64,000 nt of DNA, from the NCBI GenBank assembly GCA_038040445.1, contig JBBPIG010000021.1, forward strand, positions 1-64,000, read 5' to 3'. This DNA comes from Acidobacteriota bacterium (GTDB lineage Bacteria; Acidobacteriota; Blastocatellia; UBA7656). A program made the translations under genes and the position numbers. The notes beneath the pieces are model-generated. The model was not told the origin of the DNA, did not search any database, and saw nothing but the letters and a program-made list of their open reading frames with translations. Below, piece after piece: positions 17,035 through 26,721 of this stretch; within the stretch, counting starts at the first letter, position 1, and every line of letters begins with the position of its first letter.

Positions 17035-17420
17035 GATAATGGGAGTGCGTACATGAAGTCAGACGTTGTGGGTGCGATCAGAAGAAACTTAGCCGAATCG
17101 GCGATAAGCAGCGAGAGAAAAGGAATTAGCAATAAGATAACGATCCCGAGTGATCTCCGCTTCCATTCTCAGGCCCTCAGCGTCAATGTTGGGAATTCTT
17201 GCGAACTCCCTGTCGCCAAGATCCGAAGACCCTGGCGTGCGAAACCCTTTCGGGCCTCGGCCACCACACTGAAGTTCCGCGTTCCGTCAGCGCCCCTTGC
17301 GAGGCATCAACGAGACCGCGAACTAGAGAATTTCAACTTCAACCTCTCGGGATCGGACCCGGTTGTTGCCAACCGAGCGGGTGTGATACTAACATAGGAA
17401 ATTTTTTTGTCAACAAAAAA
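17035..17420. other. 386-bp region without a supported gene
   Basis: Frames here are open but lack credible starts. On the minus strand one reads coding-like residues (GFRTPGSSDLGDREFARIPN, then EAEITRDRYLIANSFSLAAY) with no start codon at its head, so it may be a gene remnant. The + strand frame 17053-17397 has no recognisable features. The 3' end (TTGCCA ... TACTAA, then an A/T-rich stretch) could hold the hpt promoter, but spacing is poor. Confidence 0.3.
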
Positions 17421-17987
17421 ATGCATCCACGCACGAAATTTCTTATGAAAGATTTTTCTGTCGGTTCAACCGAGCTTCGAAAAGTGCTGATACCTCAGAA
17501 ACGGCTCCAGGAGCGGGTTTCAGAGCTTGGCCAGGAGCTCTCACAAGCGTTTGAGGGAAAAGACCTTGTCGTCGTTGCGATACTCAAAGGGTCATTCATC
17601 TTCGCCGCAGATCTGCTTCGCGCGATGACTACTCCGTGCTCGATAGACTTCATGGGAATCTCTAGTTACGCAGCTCAGCCGGGCTCAGGGGTCGTGCGCA
17701 TAACTAAGGATCTCGACGAGAGTATTGCCGGGCGCAACGTGCTTCTGGTCGAAGACATCATCGATACCGGACTGACTGCCAATTACCTTTTGCAGACGCT
17801 CAGGCAACGCAAACCCGCAAGCGTCGAGATATGCGCGCTGCTCGATAAGTCGGCGCGGCGATTAATCGACCTCCCAATTTCTTATCGGGGGTTTGAGATC
17901 CCGGATGTGTTTGTGGTCGGGTACGGCATGGACTATCAGCAGTCGTACCGCAACCTGCCATACATCGCAATACTCAGAACTGAGTGA
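17421..17987 (+). CDS. hpt: Hypoxanthine phosphoribosyltransferase
   Basis: 188 residues from ATG 17421, or 180 from ATG 17445; the frame is open far upstream but nothing there resembles the family. PRPP-binding loop VLLVEDIIDTGLTANYL, LKGSFIFAADLLRA near the N-terminus, and the C-terminal VFVVGYGMDYQQSYRNLPYI are diagnostic. Salvages hypoxanthine (and guanine) to IMP/GMP using PRPP. No Shine-Dalgarno before either start. Confidence 0.93.
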   Translation: MHPRTKFLMKDFSVGSTELRKVLIPQKRLQERVSELGQELSQAFEGKDLVVVAILKGSFIFAADLLRAMTTPCSIDFMGISSYAAQPGSGVVRITKDLDESIAGRNVLLVEDIIDTGLTANYLLQTLRQRKPASVEICALLDKSARRLIDLPISYRGFEIPDVFVVGYGMDYQQSYRNLPYIAILRTE

Positions 17988-18112
17988 GAATCCGGTCGGC
18001 GGAGTTAGTTGTCGCCTTGAACTTAACCGAAGCCCAAAAAGCTCCAAATAAGTGGCCGCCGCTTACACCAACACGTTGTGAGCACGAAGAAAGTCGCGCG
18101 ACCAGACCTAAA

Positions 18113-19225
18113 TCAAAGTGCTGCTGCGTGGCTTTTTTTTTGGATCAGCACGCGAAAGTTTTCGCTGACGCCGCCCGGAACAAAGAGGTTCTTCAACGCC
18201 AGGCGATCCTTCCAGTCTCCCGGCGACCGGAGTGATCCGCCGTCGACGACCCTTTCGATCAAGCCCATTCGAATCAAGAAAGCCGCCTGCCGCTCGTAGC
18301 TAACCGTTTCAAACCCGAAGTCGCGACCGTGTTCAATGAGCGCCGTGAAGTTGACGCTCGCGGTTATGTCTTGCTCACCTATCCGTTCGAGAGGCGAATC
18401 AATCAGCCTGTGCCGGTAAAACGATCGAAGCGTGCCCGATTCTCGATCTTGAGCGCACAAATGTTGAGCGGTATCGCCGTAGTCGATGGTGATCAGGAAC
18501 CCCTGCCGTAATGCCCTCGCGATTCGCGCAAGCCAATCGATCATGTCGAGGTTGATCTCGAGTATCTGGCTTTGCCGAAGCGTTACGCCGATGCGCTCAA
18601 CATATTGGGTCAGCTTCTCAGTCGACGCTTTACTCCAAACCAACGCCAGGGACGCCTCATCAGTGTTGGGGCCAGCCTCCACATACAATTCTTCAAGTGC
18701 CCCGCTCACGTAACGGACTCGGTGCACGGGCAACGCATCGACAAATTCGTTTGAGAACACGGTTCCGCTGACTGGCGAGCGCTCAAGCTCTTCTAACTCA
18801 CACCAGCGAATGTGGTCCTTGAAGCCATTCAGCTTAGCTTGCTGAAGCGCTCGCATGGCCGGGCTCGCTTCGACAAGGACGTACGCCAGACGCTCGAAGG
18901 CCGCTGGATGCTCATCCCGTAACCCCGAGAGGACATCATAGGCTAGCTGCCCGGTGCCTGCGCCCATCTCGACGATAGTCAACGGCTCGTCTGAGCCGGC
19001 GCACAACTCGGCAAACGCACGTGCCAGCAAGCATCCGAAGGCGGGATGAACATTGCTTGAAGTGTAGTAGTCACCTTGCGCGCCGATCTTCGGGCGTTCG
19101 GTCTTGTAGTAGCCCAGCTCAGGGTCATAGAGTGCGGATTGCATGAAGGCGCGAAACGTAATCGCGCCTTCGCGTCTTATTCGCTCGATAAGCCTTCGTT
19201 CAAGCTCTGTGGGCTCTCGACGCAC
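18113..19225 (-). CDS. MidA/NDUFAF7-like SAM-dependent methyltransferase
   Basis: 370 residues. GTG 19225 has GAGGGA upstream, better than the TTG at 19261. The N-terminal RRLIERIRREGAITFRAFMQ and YDPELGYYKTERPKIGAQGD are hallmarks of the DUF185/MidA family; SAM motif VEMGAGTGQLAYDVL; later LLTIDYGD-like FLITIDYGDTAQHL. In eukaryotes the homologue NDUFAF7 methylates an arginine of the 49-kDa subunit (NuoD homologue) during complex I assembly. Here it lies 71 bp downstream of nuoB in the same direction, which fits that role. Confidence 0.88.
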   Translation of the reverse strand: MRREPTELERRLIERIRREGAITFRAFMQSALYDPELGYYKTERPKIGAQGDYYTSSNVHPAFGCLLARAFAELCAGSDEPLTIVEMGAGTGQLAYDVLSGLRDEHPAAFERLAYVLVEASPAMRALQQAKLNGFKDHIRWCELEELERSPVSGTVFSNEFVDALPVHRVRYVSGALEELYVEAGPNTDEASLALVWSKASTEKLTQYVERIGVTLRQSQILEINLDMIDWLARIARALRQGFLITIDYGDTAQHLCAQDRESGTLRSFYRHRLIDSPLERIGEQDITASVNFTALIEHGRDFGFETVSYERQAAFLIRMGLIERVVDGGSLRSPGDWKDRLALKNLFVPGGVSENFRVLIQKKSHAAAL

Positions 19226-19296
19226 TGCTTCCCTCAAACAAGAAAGGCGCAGGCAAAGCAACGGCCTGCGCCTTCAACTCGGATTGTTTATTTGAT

Positions 19297-19869
19297 CTAC
19301 GCCGCAGCATTCTCGCCGGCTTCAGTGTTCTCGGCCGCGGCGCCTTCAACATCCTGCTGGCTCACGCTGCCACGGCCGAACATGAAGCGCGTCGGGTGCT
19401 CTTGCATTATCTTGTCCTGGAGTCGCATTAGCCCGTAGAGCAGCGCCTCAGGCCGAGGCGGACAGCCGGGTATATAGACATCGACCGGAACAATCCGGTC
19501 GACACCCTGCAGCGTTGAATAAGTGGGGAACGGGCCGCCAGTCGAAGCGCACGCACCCATGGCTATGCACCACTTCGGCTCGGGCATCTGGTCCCAGACG
19601 CGCTTGATGATGGGAGCCATCTTCAAGGTCGGGGTGCCGGAGACGATCATCAGGTCGGACTGCCGTGGGCTCGGCCGAAAGACCCCCGCGCCGAAGCGGT
19701 CGATGTCGAAGCGCGATGCTCCGGTGGCCATCATCTCGATGGCGCAGCAGGCCAGTCCAAATGTCATCGGCCAAAGCGCGGATTTACGCGCCCAGTTGAA
19801 AACGAAGTCAACGGTGGTTGTGATGATGCCGCTCGATGACTCTACTATTTCTTCTCTCTCTTTTGCCAT
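19297..19869 (-). CDS. nuoB: NADH-quinone oxidoreductase subunit B
   Basis: 190 residues. The cysteines that bind the N2 [4Fe-4S] cluster are visible: Cys41-Cys42 ([10 protein letters not shown]), Cys107 ([11 protein letters not shown]) and Cys136 ([12 protein letters not shown]). Sits at the quinone-binding junction of complex I. The C-terminal 20 residues (Glu/Ala-rich) are variable. Only nuoA precedes it; no nuoC/D follow, the next gene being midA. Confidence 0.96.
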   Translation of the reverse strand: MAKEREEIVESSSGIITTTVDFVFNWARKSALWPMTFGLACCAIEMMATGASRFDIDRFGAGVFRPSPRQSDLMIVSGTPTLKMAPIIKRVWDQMPEPKWCIAMGACASTGGPFPTYSTLQGVDRIVPVDVYIPGCPPRPEALLYGLMRLQDKIMQEHPTRFMFGRGSVSQQDVEGAAAENTEAGENAAA

Positions 19870-19905
19870 CGTCCCTTTCCCGATTGCAGGATATCAACTC
19901 CTTGA

Positions 19906-19947
19906 TCCGTATCCAAATTCCGCATCCGAAATCCGCAATCCAAAATC
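19906..19947. repeat. Short AATCCGCAATCC-type repeat between nuoA and nuoB
   Basis: CCGTATCCAAATTCCGCATC followed by CGAAATCCGCAATCCAAAATC is built from the same AATCCGCAATCC units as the cluster at 27290-27412. It fills most of the 80-bp nuoA-nuoB gap. Confidence 0.55.
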
Positions 19948-19949
19948 TC

Positions 19950-20387
19950 TCACGCCCACTCGAGCGCTCCCTTGCGCCAGGCGTAGTAATAGCCCACGAC
20001 CAAAACCCCGATGAACAGGAGCATTTCGGCTAATCCAAACAGCGCAAGCCGATCATAGATCACCGCCCACGGGAACAGGAATATCGTCTCAACATCGAAG
20101 ATCAGGAACAGCATCGCTACTATGTAGAAGCGTACTGAGAAACGGTCGCGAGCATCCCCGATCGGATCGACGCCGCACTCATACGGCATCAGTTTTTCGC
20201 GTTCAAACACCCGGCGCTGAACTAGTCTCGACACCCCGAGAAGCACAACCGGCAGCAGCATCGCGATCAAGAAAAAGATCACTATTGGGATGTACCCGTA
20301 AATAGGAGGCGTTGCAGCCGTGGTCGGAGACGCCGGCGCACCTGGCCTGGGTTGCGCCTGGAGCAATACCGCGAGTATCTCTGTCAT
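19950..20387 (-). CDS. nuoA: NADH-quinone oxidoreductase subunit A
   Basis: 145 residues with three membrane helices (about 30-52, 85-107, 112-135). The conserved loop YECGVDPIGDARDRFSVRFY between helices 1 and 2 and LFLIFDVETIFLFPWAV in helix 2 are diagnostic for the NuoA/ND3 subunit. The N-terminal 28 residues (Pro/Ala/Thr-rich) are an extension relative to most NuoA. First gene of the nuoA-nuoB-midA run. Confidence 0.95.
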   Translation of the reverse strand: MTEILAVLLQAQPRPGAPASPTTAATPPIYGYIPIVIFFLIAMLLPVVLLGVSRLVQRRVFEREKLMPYECGVDPIGDARDRFSVRFYIVAMLFLIFDVETIFLFPWAVIYDRLALFGLAEMLLFIGVLVVGYYYAWRKGALEWA

Positions 20388-20534
20388 CGGCTCACCTTGC
20401 GAAGCATAGGGATTCGATTCTTTAGCAGCAGGCTCATCTTAGTTTTGCACTTCGCGCATTGTCAAGCAGACTCCTGTCCGCGCAGGTGGTTTGCAAACGC
20501 TCCGTGCTATCCACTATCTTTCATATTCTGAAAC

Positions 20535-20619
20535 GCGAAAGTGGCGGAATTGGCAGACGCGCCAGACTTAGGATCTGGTACCGAAAGGTATGGGGGTTCG
20601 AGTCCCCCCTTTCGCACCA
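20535..20619 (+). tRNA. tRNA-Leu (anticodon TAG)
   Basis: Acceptor GCGAAAG pairs with CTTTCGC before an encoded CCA. D-arm TGGCGGAATTGGCAGACGCG, anticodon stem CCAGA/TCTGG with loop CTTAGGA (anticodon TAG), a long class II variable arm (TACCGAAAGGTA region), and T-arm GGGGGTTCGAGTCCCCC. The long variable arm and anticodon identify leucine. Confidence 0.97.
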
Positions 20620-20652
20620 TAATGAAATTCCGGTAACGAGCGGCCTCCTCCA

Positions 20653-22044
20653 ATGGCCGTCTCCGAAAGGCAAGAAGAGATTTTGCAAATAACAGTCACA
20701 GATCGAGAACAGTGTAAGAAACAGTTGCGGCTCGAGATTCCCAGCGAAACCGTTCGCGCGGAAACCGACAAGATTGCGGGTGACCTCGCACGGAAGGTCA
20801 ACGTTCCCGGGTTTCGCCCCGGTCATGTGCCCAAGTCGGTCGTCAAAACAAGATTTCGTAAAGAACTTCGCGACGAGATGCTCTCTCAGCTTCTGCCGCA
20901 TTCGCTGGGCGATGCTATTCGCGAGAAGGATTTGAAGGTTATCGGAGAGCCGTCCGTTGAAGACCTCAAGTTTAAGGATGACGAGTCAATCGACGTAACG
21001 TTCAATGTCGAGGTGGCCCCTGAGTTTACATTGTCAAACTACAAAGAGCTGCCGCTGACAAAACGTATTTACAACATCCGCGATGAAGACGTCGAAAGCA
21101 CTATCGACCGCTTGCGTCAGAGCCAGGCCGAGCTTGTGCCCGTTGAAGACCGGCCGGCCCAGACTGGCGACATAGTGACAGTCAACTTGACCGGGCGCGT
21201 TAACGTCGATGAAACCGAACCTGCGGAATCACCCGTCGAGGACATCCAGCAACAAAACCTCGATATCGAGCTTGGCGGGTCGGGGGTGCTGACAGAGTTC
21301 ACCGAAGCTCTCTCAGGCAGTCGGGCCGGAGACGTCCGTAGTTTTACCGTAGACTATCCCGCCGACTACGAACCAAAAAAATACGCAGGAAAACCGGTCA
21401 ACTACACGGCGGAAGTGACCGCAGTTCGCGTCAAAGAGCTTCCGGAGGTCGGTGACGAGTTTGCCCGCAGTGTCAGCGAGGAGTTCAACACCCTCGAGGA
21501 ATTGCGAGCCGACATTCGCTCGAAGCTCGAGCGGGAAGCAGTGCAAAAATCAGAGGCTGAGCTTCGATCATCGACGATGGAAAAGCTTGTCGATCGAAAT
21601 CGCTTCGATGTTCCCGAATATGTCGTCGAGAAGCAGATCGACTCCAGAATGAAGGCTCTGTTTCGCCAGATGTCGGGGCGGGGAATGGACCCGCGACTGC
21701 TGAAGATCGATTGGGAAACAATTCGAGACGGCCAGCAAGAGCGTGCCGAACGCGAAGTGCGCGGATCGTTTATCCTTGACCGCATAACCGAGACGGAGAA
21801 AATCGAGGTTAGTGAGGAAGAACTGGCAGGCGAGATCAAACAGTTTGCCGACAGCATCGGACAAACAGAAGAGGCTCTGAGAGCACGCTTGACAAAGGAA
21901 AATGCGCTGGATAGTATCAGGGAGCAGGTCAGACACCGCAGAGCCCTTGATTTAGTGATAGCTTCCGCCGAAATTCGAACCGAGGAAATAGAAGGTCTGG
22001 GCGCCGATGAGGCGACAACTGGCGAGGTTGGGCAAGCGGAATAG
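20653..22044 (+). CDS. tig: Trigger factor
   Basis: 463 residues, the normal length. N-terminal ribosome-binding domain with the signature NVPGFRPGHVPKSVVKTRF (GFRxGxxP), an FKBP-like PPIase domain at about 160-250 (TGDIVTVNLTGRVNVDE), and a long helical C-terminal chaperone domain. Binds nascent chains at the exit tunnel. It heads the tig-clpP-clpX-lon series 34 bp after the tRNA gene. Confidence 0.95.
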   Translation: MAVSERQEEILQITVTDREQCKKQLRLEIPSETVRAETDKIAGDLARKVNVPGFRPGHVPKSVVKTRFRKELRDEMLSQLLPHSLGDAIREKDLKVIGEPSVEDLKFKDDESIDVTFNVEVAPEFTLSNYKELPLTKRIYNIRDEDVESTIDRLRQSQAELVPVEDRPAQTGDIVTVNLTGRVNVDETEPAESPVEDIQQQNLDIELGGSGVLTEFTEALSGSRAGDVRSFTVDYPADYEPKKYAGKPVNYTAEVTAVRVKELPEVGDEFARSVSEEFNTLEELRADIRSKLEREAVQKSEAELRSSTMEKLVDRNRFDVPEYVVEKQIDSRMKALFRQMSGRGMDPRLLKIDWETIRDGQQERAEREVRGSFILDRITETEKIEVSEEELAGEIKQFADSIGQTEEALRARLTKENALDSIREQVRHRRALDLVIASAEIRTEEIEGLGADEATTGEVGQAE

Positions 22045-22143
22045 TAGGCTCTTTAGAAACGACCTTCAACAGCGTCCCTCGACACAAACGGACCCGGGTC
22101 CAGCGGCTTCCCTTAAGGTATCGCAAAAAAGAAACTACCGGCA

Positions 22144-22794
22144 ATGGGCAGAGCAACGTATAATAGCGATGTGGCTGACATGAGTCGCAGGGGGCACAAT
22201 CCGAATATGGCTCTCGTACCGATGGTCGTCGAGCAGACCGCGCGCGGTGAGCGCGCTTTCGACATCTACTCGCGACTCCTAAAAGACAACATCATCTTCA
22301 TAGGGACTCCTATCGACGACACGATAGCCAATCTTGTAGTAGCGCAGCTTCTTTTTCTGGAGGCGGAGGACCCGGACCGCGACATATCACTGTACATTAA
22401 CAGCCCGGGCGGCTCGATAACGGCGGGTATGGCCATCTACGATACTATGCAGTTCATTCGACCTGACGTGACCACGATCTGCGTCGGGCAGTGTGCTTCG
22501 ATGGGGGCGTTGCTGCTTTGCGCCGGCGCTCACGGCAAGCGCTTTGCACTTCCAAATTCGCGGATTCTGATACATCAGCCTTCCATCGGCGGAATATCCG
22601 GTCAGGCCACCGACATCAGAATTCACGCGGAAGAGATCATGCGAATGCGCCAGTTGACCAGCGAAATACTGGCTAAACATAGCGGGCAGTCCCTTGAAGT
22701 TATCGAGCGCGACGTCGAGCGCGACCGGATAATGAGCTCCGAGCAGGCGAAAGAATACGGGTTGATAGATCTGGTGATAACGCACCGTGAGTGA
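22144..22794 (+). CDS. clpP: ATP-dependent Clp protease proteolytic subunit
   Basis: 216 residues with catalytic Ser119 ([10 protein letters not shown]), His144 ([11 protein letters not shown]) and the Asp in ERDVERD (190-194). Forms the tetradecameric chamber that works with ClpX, encoded just downstream. An alternative start at Met13 or Met22 would give the usual length; the first residues are poorly conserved. Confidence 0.95.
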   Translation: MGRATYNSDVADMSRRGHNPNMALVPMVVEQTARGERAFDIYSRLLKDNIIFIGTPIDDTIANLVVAQLLFLEAEDPDRDISLYINSPGGSITAGMAIYDTMQFIRPDVTTICVGQCASMGALLLCAGAHGKRFALPNSRILIHQPSIGGISGQATDIRIHAEEIMRMRQLTSEILAKHSGQSLEVIERDVERDRIMSSEQAKEYGLIDLVITHRE

Positions 22795-22805
22795 GAGGCA
22801 AGAGA

Positions 22806-22860
22806 TAAGAAGGAAAAAGGGGAAAGCGGAAGTCCACTTTTGCCTTTTTCCTTCCCCTCC
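22806..22860. repeat. Purine/pyrimidine inverted repeat between clpP and clpX
   Basis: AAGAAGGAAAAAGGGGAAAG is followed by CTTTTGCCTTTTTCCTTCCCC, an imperfect inverted repeat. The same GGAAAAAGG/CCTTTTTCC family is at 44771-44855. Could act as a hairpin in the clpPX transcript. Confidence 0.7.
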
Positions 22861-22907
22861 AAAGACTCCAGGACAGATGCGATAGACTTCAGTAGGATCG
22901 GAGAGTG

Positions 22908-24140
22908 ATGAGACGAGGCGACGATACACTGCGCTGCTCGTTCTGCGGAAAATCGCAGAACGAAGTAAAGAAGCTGATTGCCGGGCCTACCGTTTATATC
23001 TGCAACGAGTGCATTGATATATGCAACGAGATCATCACCGATGATCAGCAACAGGAAACGGCCGCTCGACGCCCGCCTCTCCCCAAGCCAATAGAGATCA
23101 AAGAATTCCTCGACGACTATGTGATCGGGCAGGAAGAAACAAAGAAGAGACTGGCGGTCGCCGTTTATCAGCACTATAAACGCGTCGACATGCTCAAGCG
23201 CCGCGCGACCGAAGTCGAGATTCAGAAGTCAAATATTCTTTTGATAGGCCCGACCGGTACAGGCAAGACGCTGCTTGCGCAAACGCTTGCCCGGATGCTC
23301 AACGTGCCGTTCACGATCGTCGATGCCACGACGCTCACCGAAGCCGGCTACGTCGGCGAAGACGTTGAGAACATCATCTTGAAATTGCTCCAGGCCTCCA
23401 ACGGCGACATCGAACGCGCGCAAACCGGGATCATCTACATAGACGAGATCGACAAGATCTGCCGCAAGGACGAGAACCCATCAATCACTCGCGATGTTTC
23501 CGGTGAAGGCGTGCAACAAGCGCTGCTCAAGATCCTCGAGGGCACAGTCGCAAACGTACCGCCGCAGGGGGGACGCAAGCACCCACATCAGGAGTTCTTT
23601 CCGGTCGACACGACTAACATCCTGTTCATTTGCGGAGGGGCATTCGTCGGACTCGAAAAAGTCATCGAGAAGCGCACTGGCAAGAAGGCTCTGGGCTTCA
23701 ATGCCAACGTCAGGAGCGCGCGTAAGCAAAGGCTCAGCGAGATCCTTGCACAGGTCGAGCCCGAGGACATGATCAAGTTCGGATTAATTCCAGAGTTCGT
23801 GGGCCGGCTTCCGGTCTGCGGTACGCTGCACGAACTCGATGAAGGCGCGATGGTGGAAATACTGACCGCGCCAAAGAACGCGCTGGTCAAGCAGTATCAA
23901 AAGCTGTTCGAGTATGAGGGCGTGAAGCTTCGCTTCACCGAAGACGCGCTGGTTGCAGTTGCGCGCCTGGCGTGCGAGCGCAAAGTAGGAGCGCGCGGAC
24001 TAAGAATGATTCTCGAAGAGCTGATGCTCGACGTGATGTACATGCTACCTTCCCATAAGAAGGTGAAGGAGTTTGTAGTAACGGGCGAGATGGTCGAAAG
24101 CCGCCGCGCAACGTTCCCGGTTTTGGAAAAGGCAGGCTAG
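22908..24140 (+). CDS. clpX: ATP-dependent Clp protease ATP-binding subunit ClpX
   Basis: 410 residues from ATG 22908 (a GTG precedes it). Zinc-binding Cys10/13/32/35 (CSFC, CNEC), Walker A GPTGTGKT at about 114-121, Walker [10 protein letters not shown], pore loop GYVGEDVEN, sensor and C-terminal [18 protein letters not shown]. Unfolds substrates and feeds ClpP. Confidence 0.96.
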   Translation: MRRGDDTLRCSFCGKSQNEVKKLIAGPTVYICNECIDICNEIITDDQQQETAARRPPLPKPIEIKEFLDDYVIGQEETKKRLAVAVYQHYKRVDMLKRRATEVEIQKSNILLIGPTGTGKTLLAQTLARMLNVPFTIVDATTLTEAGYVGEDVENIILKLLQASNGDIERAQTGIIYIDEIDKICRKDENPSITRDVSGEGVQQALLKILEGTVANVPPQGGRKHPHQEFFPVDTTNILFICGGAFVGLEKVIEKRTGKKALGFNANVRSARKQRLSEILAQVEPEDMIKFGLIPEFVGRLPVCGTLHELDEGAMVEILTAPKNALVKQYQKLFEYEGVKLRFTEDALVAVARLACERKVGARGLRMILEELMLDVMYMLPSHKKVKEFVVTGEMVESRRATFPVLEKAG

Positions 24141-24147
24141 TTGGTTG

Positions 24148-24239
24148 CTAGTTTCCAGTTTCTGGTTTCTGGTTGAACCCACTCCGCAGATCTGAGAAAC
24201 CAGAAACTAGGAACGAAAAACTAGAAACCAGAAACCAAC
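24148..24239. repeat. CCAGTTTCTGGTTTCTGG inverted repeat between clpX and lon
   Basis: TTTCCAGTTTCTGGTTTCTG near 24150 and AGAAACCAGAAACTAGGAAC, CTAGAAACCAGAAACC near 24195-24237 are inverted copies of an AGAAACCAGAAAC unit. Fills nearly the whole 106-bp gap before lon. Confidence 0.8.
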
Positions 24240-24246
24240 AAAAGAA

Positions 24247-26685
24247 ATGAACGAATTCAGCGACAGCACACCCACGGACGTAGTGAGATGCCCGATGGTC
24301 CCAATTCGGGACGTGGTCGTCTTCCCATACACAATGGTCGCCTTCGTGATCGGTCGGCCCGCGAGCGTGCGCGCGCTGGAAGCGGCGTTGCGCAGCGATA
24401 AGACGATCTTTCTGGCAACTCAACACGACGCGACGGTCGATGAGCCTACTGTCGATCAGGTCTATTCGGTCGGCACGATCGCGCGCATAACTCACAACCT
24501 GCGGCTTCCCGATGGCAACATCAAGGTCATGGTTGAAGGGGTCGAACGCGCGCGTTCAGTCCGCGTCGAAGACGACGGCGAGTACTGGCTTGCGACATTG
24601 AGGAAAGCGCCGGAGACTACGGAGCCGCGCTCTCGCTTGAATTCACTGATAGGCCGGGTCGGCTCGCTTGTCGATCAGTACGTGCGTCAGTCAACCGAGC
24701 TGAGCAACCCCGAGACCCTGACTTCCGCGCTTAGAAACGACGACGCGGCCAGACTGTGCGACACGATCGCTTCCAACCTCAAGATTTCGGTCGAAGACAA
24801 ACAGGGGCTGCTGGAAATCTTCTCGCTGTCCGATCGGCTCGCGAGGCTGGTCGAGGTGCTCGAAGTCGAGTTGGAAAAAATACAAGTCGACCGCGCCATC
24901 CACGGCCGCGTCAAGCGGCAGATGGAACGAGCGCAGAAAGAGTACTACCTCAACGAGAAGATCAAGGCCATTCACAAGGAGCTTGGCCGCAAGGACGAGA
25001 AGGCGGAACTTGAAGAGCTAAAGCAAAAGATCGAAGCCGCCGGGATGTCGAAGGACGCTTATGAGAAGGCTATAACCGAGCTTCGCCGCCTTGAACAGAT
25101 GCCGCCGATGTCGGCTGAAAGCACGGTCTCGCGCAACTATCTCGACTGGCTGCTTGCGGTGCCGTGGACGGAGAAATCCGACGAGGTGCGAGACATCAAG
25201 GCCGCGCATGAGGTCTTGGAAGCCGACCACTACGGTCTCGACAAAGTCAAAGAGCGCATACTCGAGTTTCTCGCGGTGCGCCAATTGGTCGAGCGTCCAA
25301 AGGGTTCCATTCTCTGTTTTGTCGGTCCGCCGGGGGTTGGCAAGACCAGCCTCGGCCGTTCGATCGCCAAGGCCAGCGGGCGCAAGTTTGTCAGGCTGAG
25401 CCTCGGCGGCGTGCGCGACGAAGCCGAGGTACGCGGCCATCGACGCACTTATATCGGCGCGCTGCCGGGCCAGATAATTCAAATGATGAAGAAAGCGGGA
25501 ACTGTAAACCCGCTCATCATGCTGGATGAAGTCGATAAGCTTGGCATGGATTTTCGCGGCGATCCGTCCGCGGCGTTGCTTGAAGTGCTCGATCCCGAAC
25601 AGAACTTCGCGTTCCACGATCACTATCTCGACGTTGAATATGACCTCTCGAACGTGATGTTCATAGCGACGGCGAACGTGCTTCACACGATTCCGCCGGC
25701 GCTTCAGGACAGGTTGGAGATAATCCGGCTGCCGGGCTACACCGAGCGCGAGAAGCTCGAGATCGCTGTTCGGCATTTGCTGCCCAAGCAACTGGAAGCC
25801 AACGGGCTCAAAGCTGAGGTGATCGATTTTACCCAGGACGGTATACGCACGATCACCCAGTACTACACGCGGGAAGCAGGGGTCCGCAGCCTGGAGCGCG
25901 AGATCGCGTCAGTGCTCCGAAAGCTTGCGCGGCGAATGCTCACGTCCGACGATCCTTCGACATATCATGAGGCGATCGGAGGCGAGATGGTGAAAGACCT
26001 GCTCGGGCCGATTCGCTTCCGGCCGCAGTCGCTTGAAGAGCACAGCGAGATTGGACTTTCAACCGGGCTGGCCTGGACCGAGGTAGGCGGCGAAGTTCTT
26101 CATATCGAAGCGACGCTGATGCCGGGCCGGGGCAACATCACGCTCACCGGAAAGCTGGGAGAAGTGATGCAAGAGTCGGCACGGGCTGCGCTGTCTTGCG
26201 TGCGCGCGCGCGCGAAGCGGCTTGGCGTCTCACCTGATTTTCACAAGAAGTACGACTTGCACTTGCACGTTCCTGAAGGCGCGATCCCAAAGGACGGACC
26301 CTCGGCGGGAATCGCAATCGCGACTGCGATCGTATCGGTGTTGACGGAGGCCGCTGTTCGCCGTGACGTCGCGATGACCGGCGAGATTACGCTCCGGGGG
26401 AAGGTACTTCCGGTCGGCGGAATAAAAGAGAAGCTTCTCGCGGCGCACCGCGCCGGCATAACCATAGTGATCGTGCCTAAAGAGAACGCAAAGGACCTTG
26501 TCGAGTTGCCCGAAGACGTCAAACAGGCGCTCACCATAGAAACGGTGGATAACGTCGACGAGGTGTGGCGCATCGCTCTCGAAGATCGGCTGACAAAGGT
26601 AGATGTCCCAACGACCGAAGTCCCAATATGGGGACAGCAACCGGTTGGTGAGTCACCGGCGTCAAATCAGGCGATTGAATCTTGA
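24247..26685 (+). CDS. lon: ATP-dependent protease La (Lon)
   Basis: 812 residues, typical for LonA. N-terminal LAN domain (PMVPIRDVVVFPYTMVAFVI), coiled-coil segment at about 215-290, Walker A GPPGVGKT at 360-367, Walker B LIMLDEVDKLG, and the Ser-Lys proteolytic site PKDGPSAGIAIATA with the Lys in GIKEKLLAAHRAGI. Degrades misfolded and regulatory proteins in the cytoplasm. The last 25 residues are poorly conserved. Confidence 0.97.
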   Translation: MNEFSDSTPTDVVRCPMVPIRDVVVFPYTMVAFVIGRPASVRALEAALRSDKTIFLATQHDATVDEPTVDQVYSVGTIARITHNLRLPDGNIKVMVEGVERARSVRVEDDGEYWLATLRKAPETTEPRSRLNSLIGRVGSLVDQYVRQSTELSNPETLTSALRNDDAARLCDTIASNLKISVEDKQGLLEIFSLSDRLARLVEVLEVELEKIQVDRAIHGRVKRQMERAQKEYYLNEKIKAIHKELGRKDEKAELEELKQKIEAAGMSKDAYEKAITELRRLEQMPPMSAESTVSRNYLDWLLAVPWTEKSDEVRDIKAAHEVLEADHYGLDKVKERILEFLAVRQLVERPKGSILCFVGPPGVGKTSLGRSIAKASGRKFVRLSLGGVRDEAEVRGHRRTYIGALPGQIIQMMKKAGTVNPLIMLDEVDKLGMDFRGDPSAALLEVLDPEQNFAFHDHYLDVEYDLSNVMFIATANVLHTIPPALQDRLEIIRLPGYTEREKLEIAVRHLLPKQLEANGLKAEVIDFTQDGIRTITQYYTREAGVRSLEREIASVLRKLARRMLTSDDPSTYHEAIGGEMVKDLLGPIRFRPQSLEEHSEIGLSTGLAWTEVGGEVLHIEATLMPGRGNITLTGKLGEVMQESARAALSCVRARAKRLGVSPDFHKKYDLHLHVPEGAIPKDGPSAGIAIATAIVSVLTEAAVRRDVAMTGEITLRGKVLPVGGIKEKLLAAHRAGITIVIVPKENAKDLVELPEDVKQALTIETVDNVDEVWRIALEDRLTKVDVPTTEVPIWGQQPVGESPASNQAIES

Positions 26686-26721
26686 TGATCGGTCCTATTG
26701 GTCGCATAGGACCCATAGCCC

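Noticed and set aside
17199-17420. Upstream extension of Hpt
   Set aside because: Residues lack family similarity; Hpt begins near 17421 or 17445.
19297-20387. A full complex I operon
   Set aside because: Only nuoA and nuoB are present; the next gene downstream is midA and no nuoC-N genes follow.
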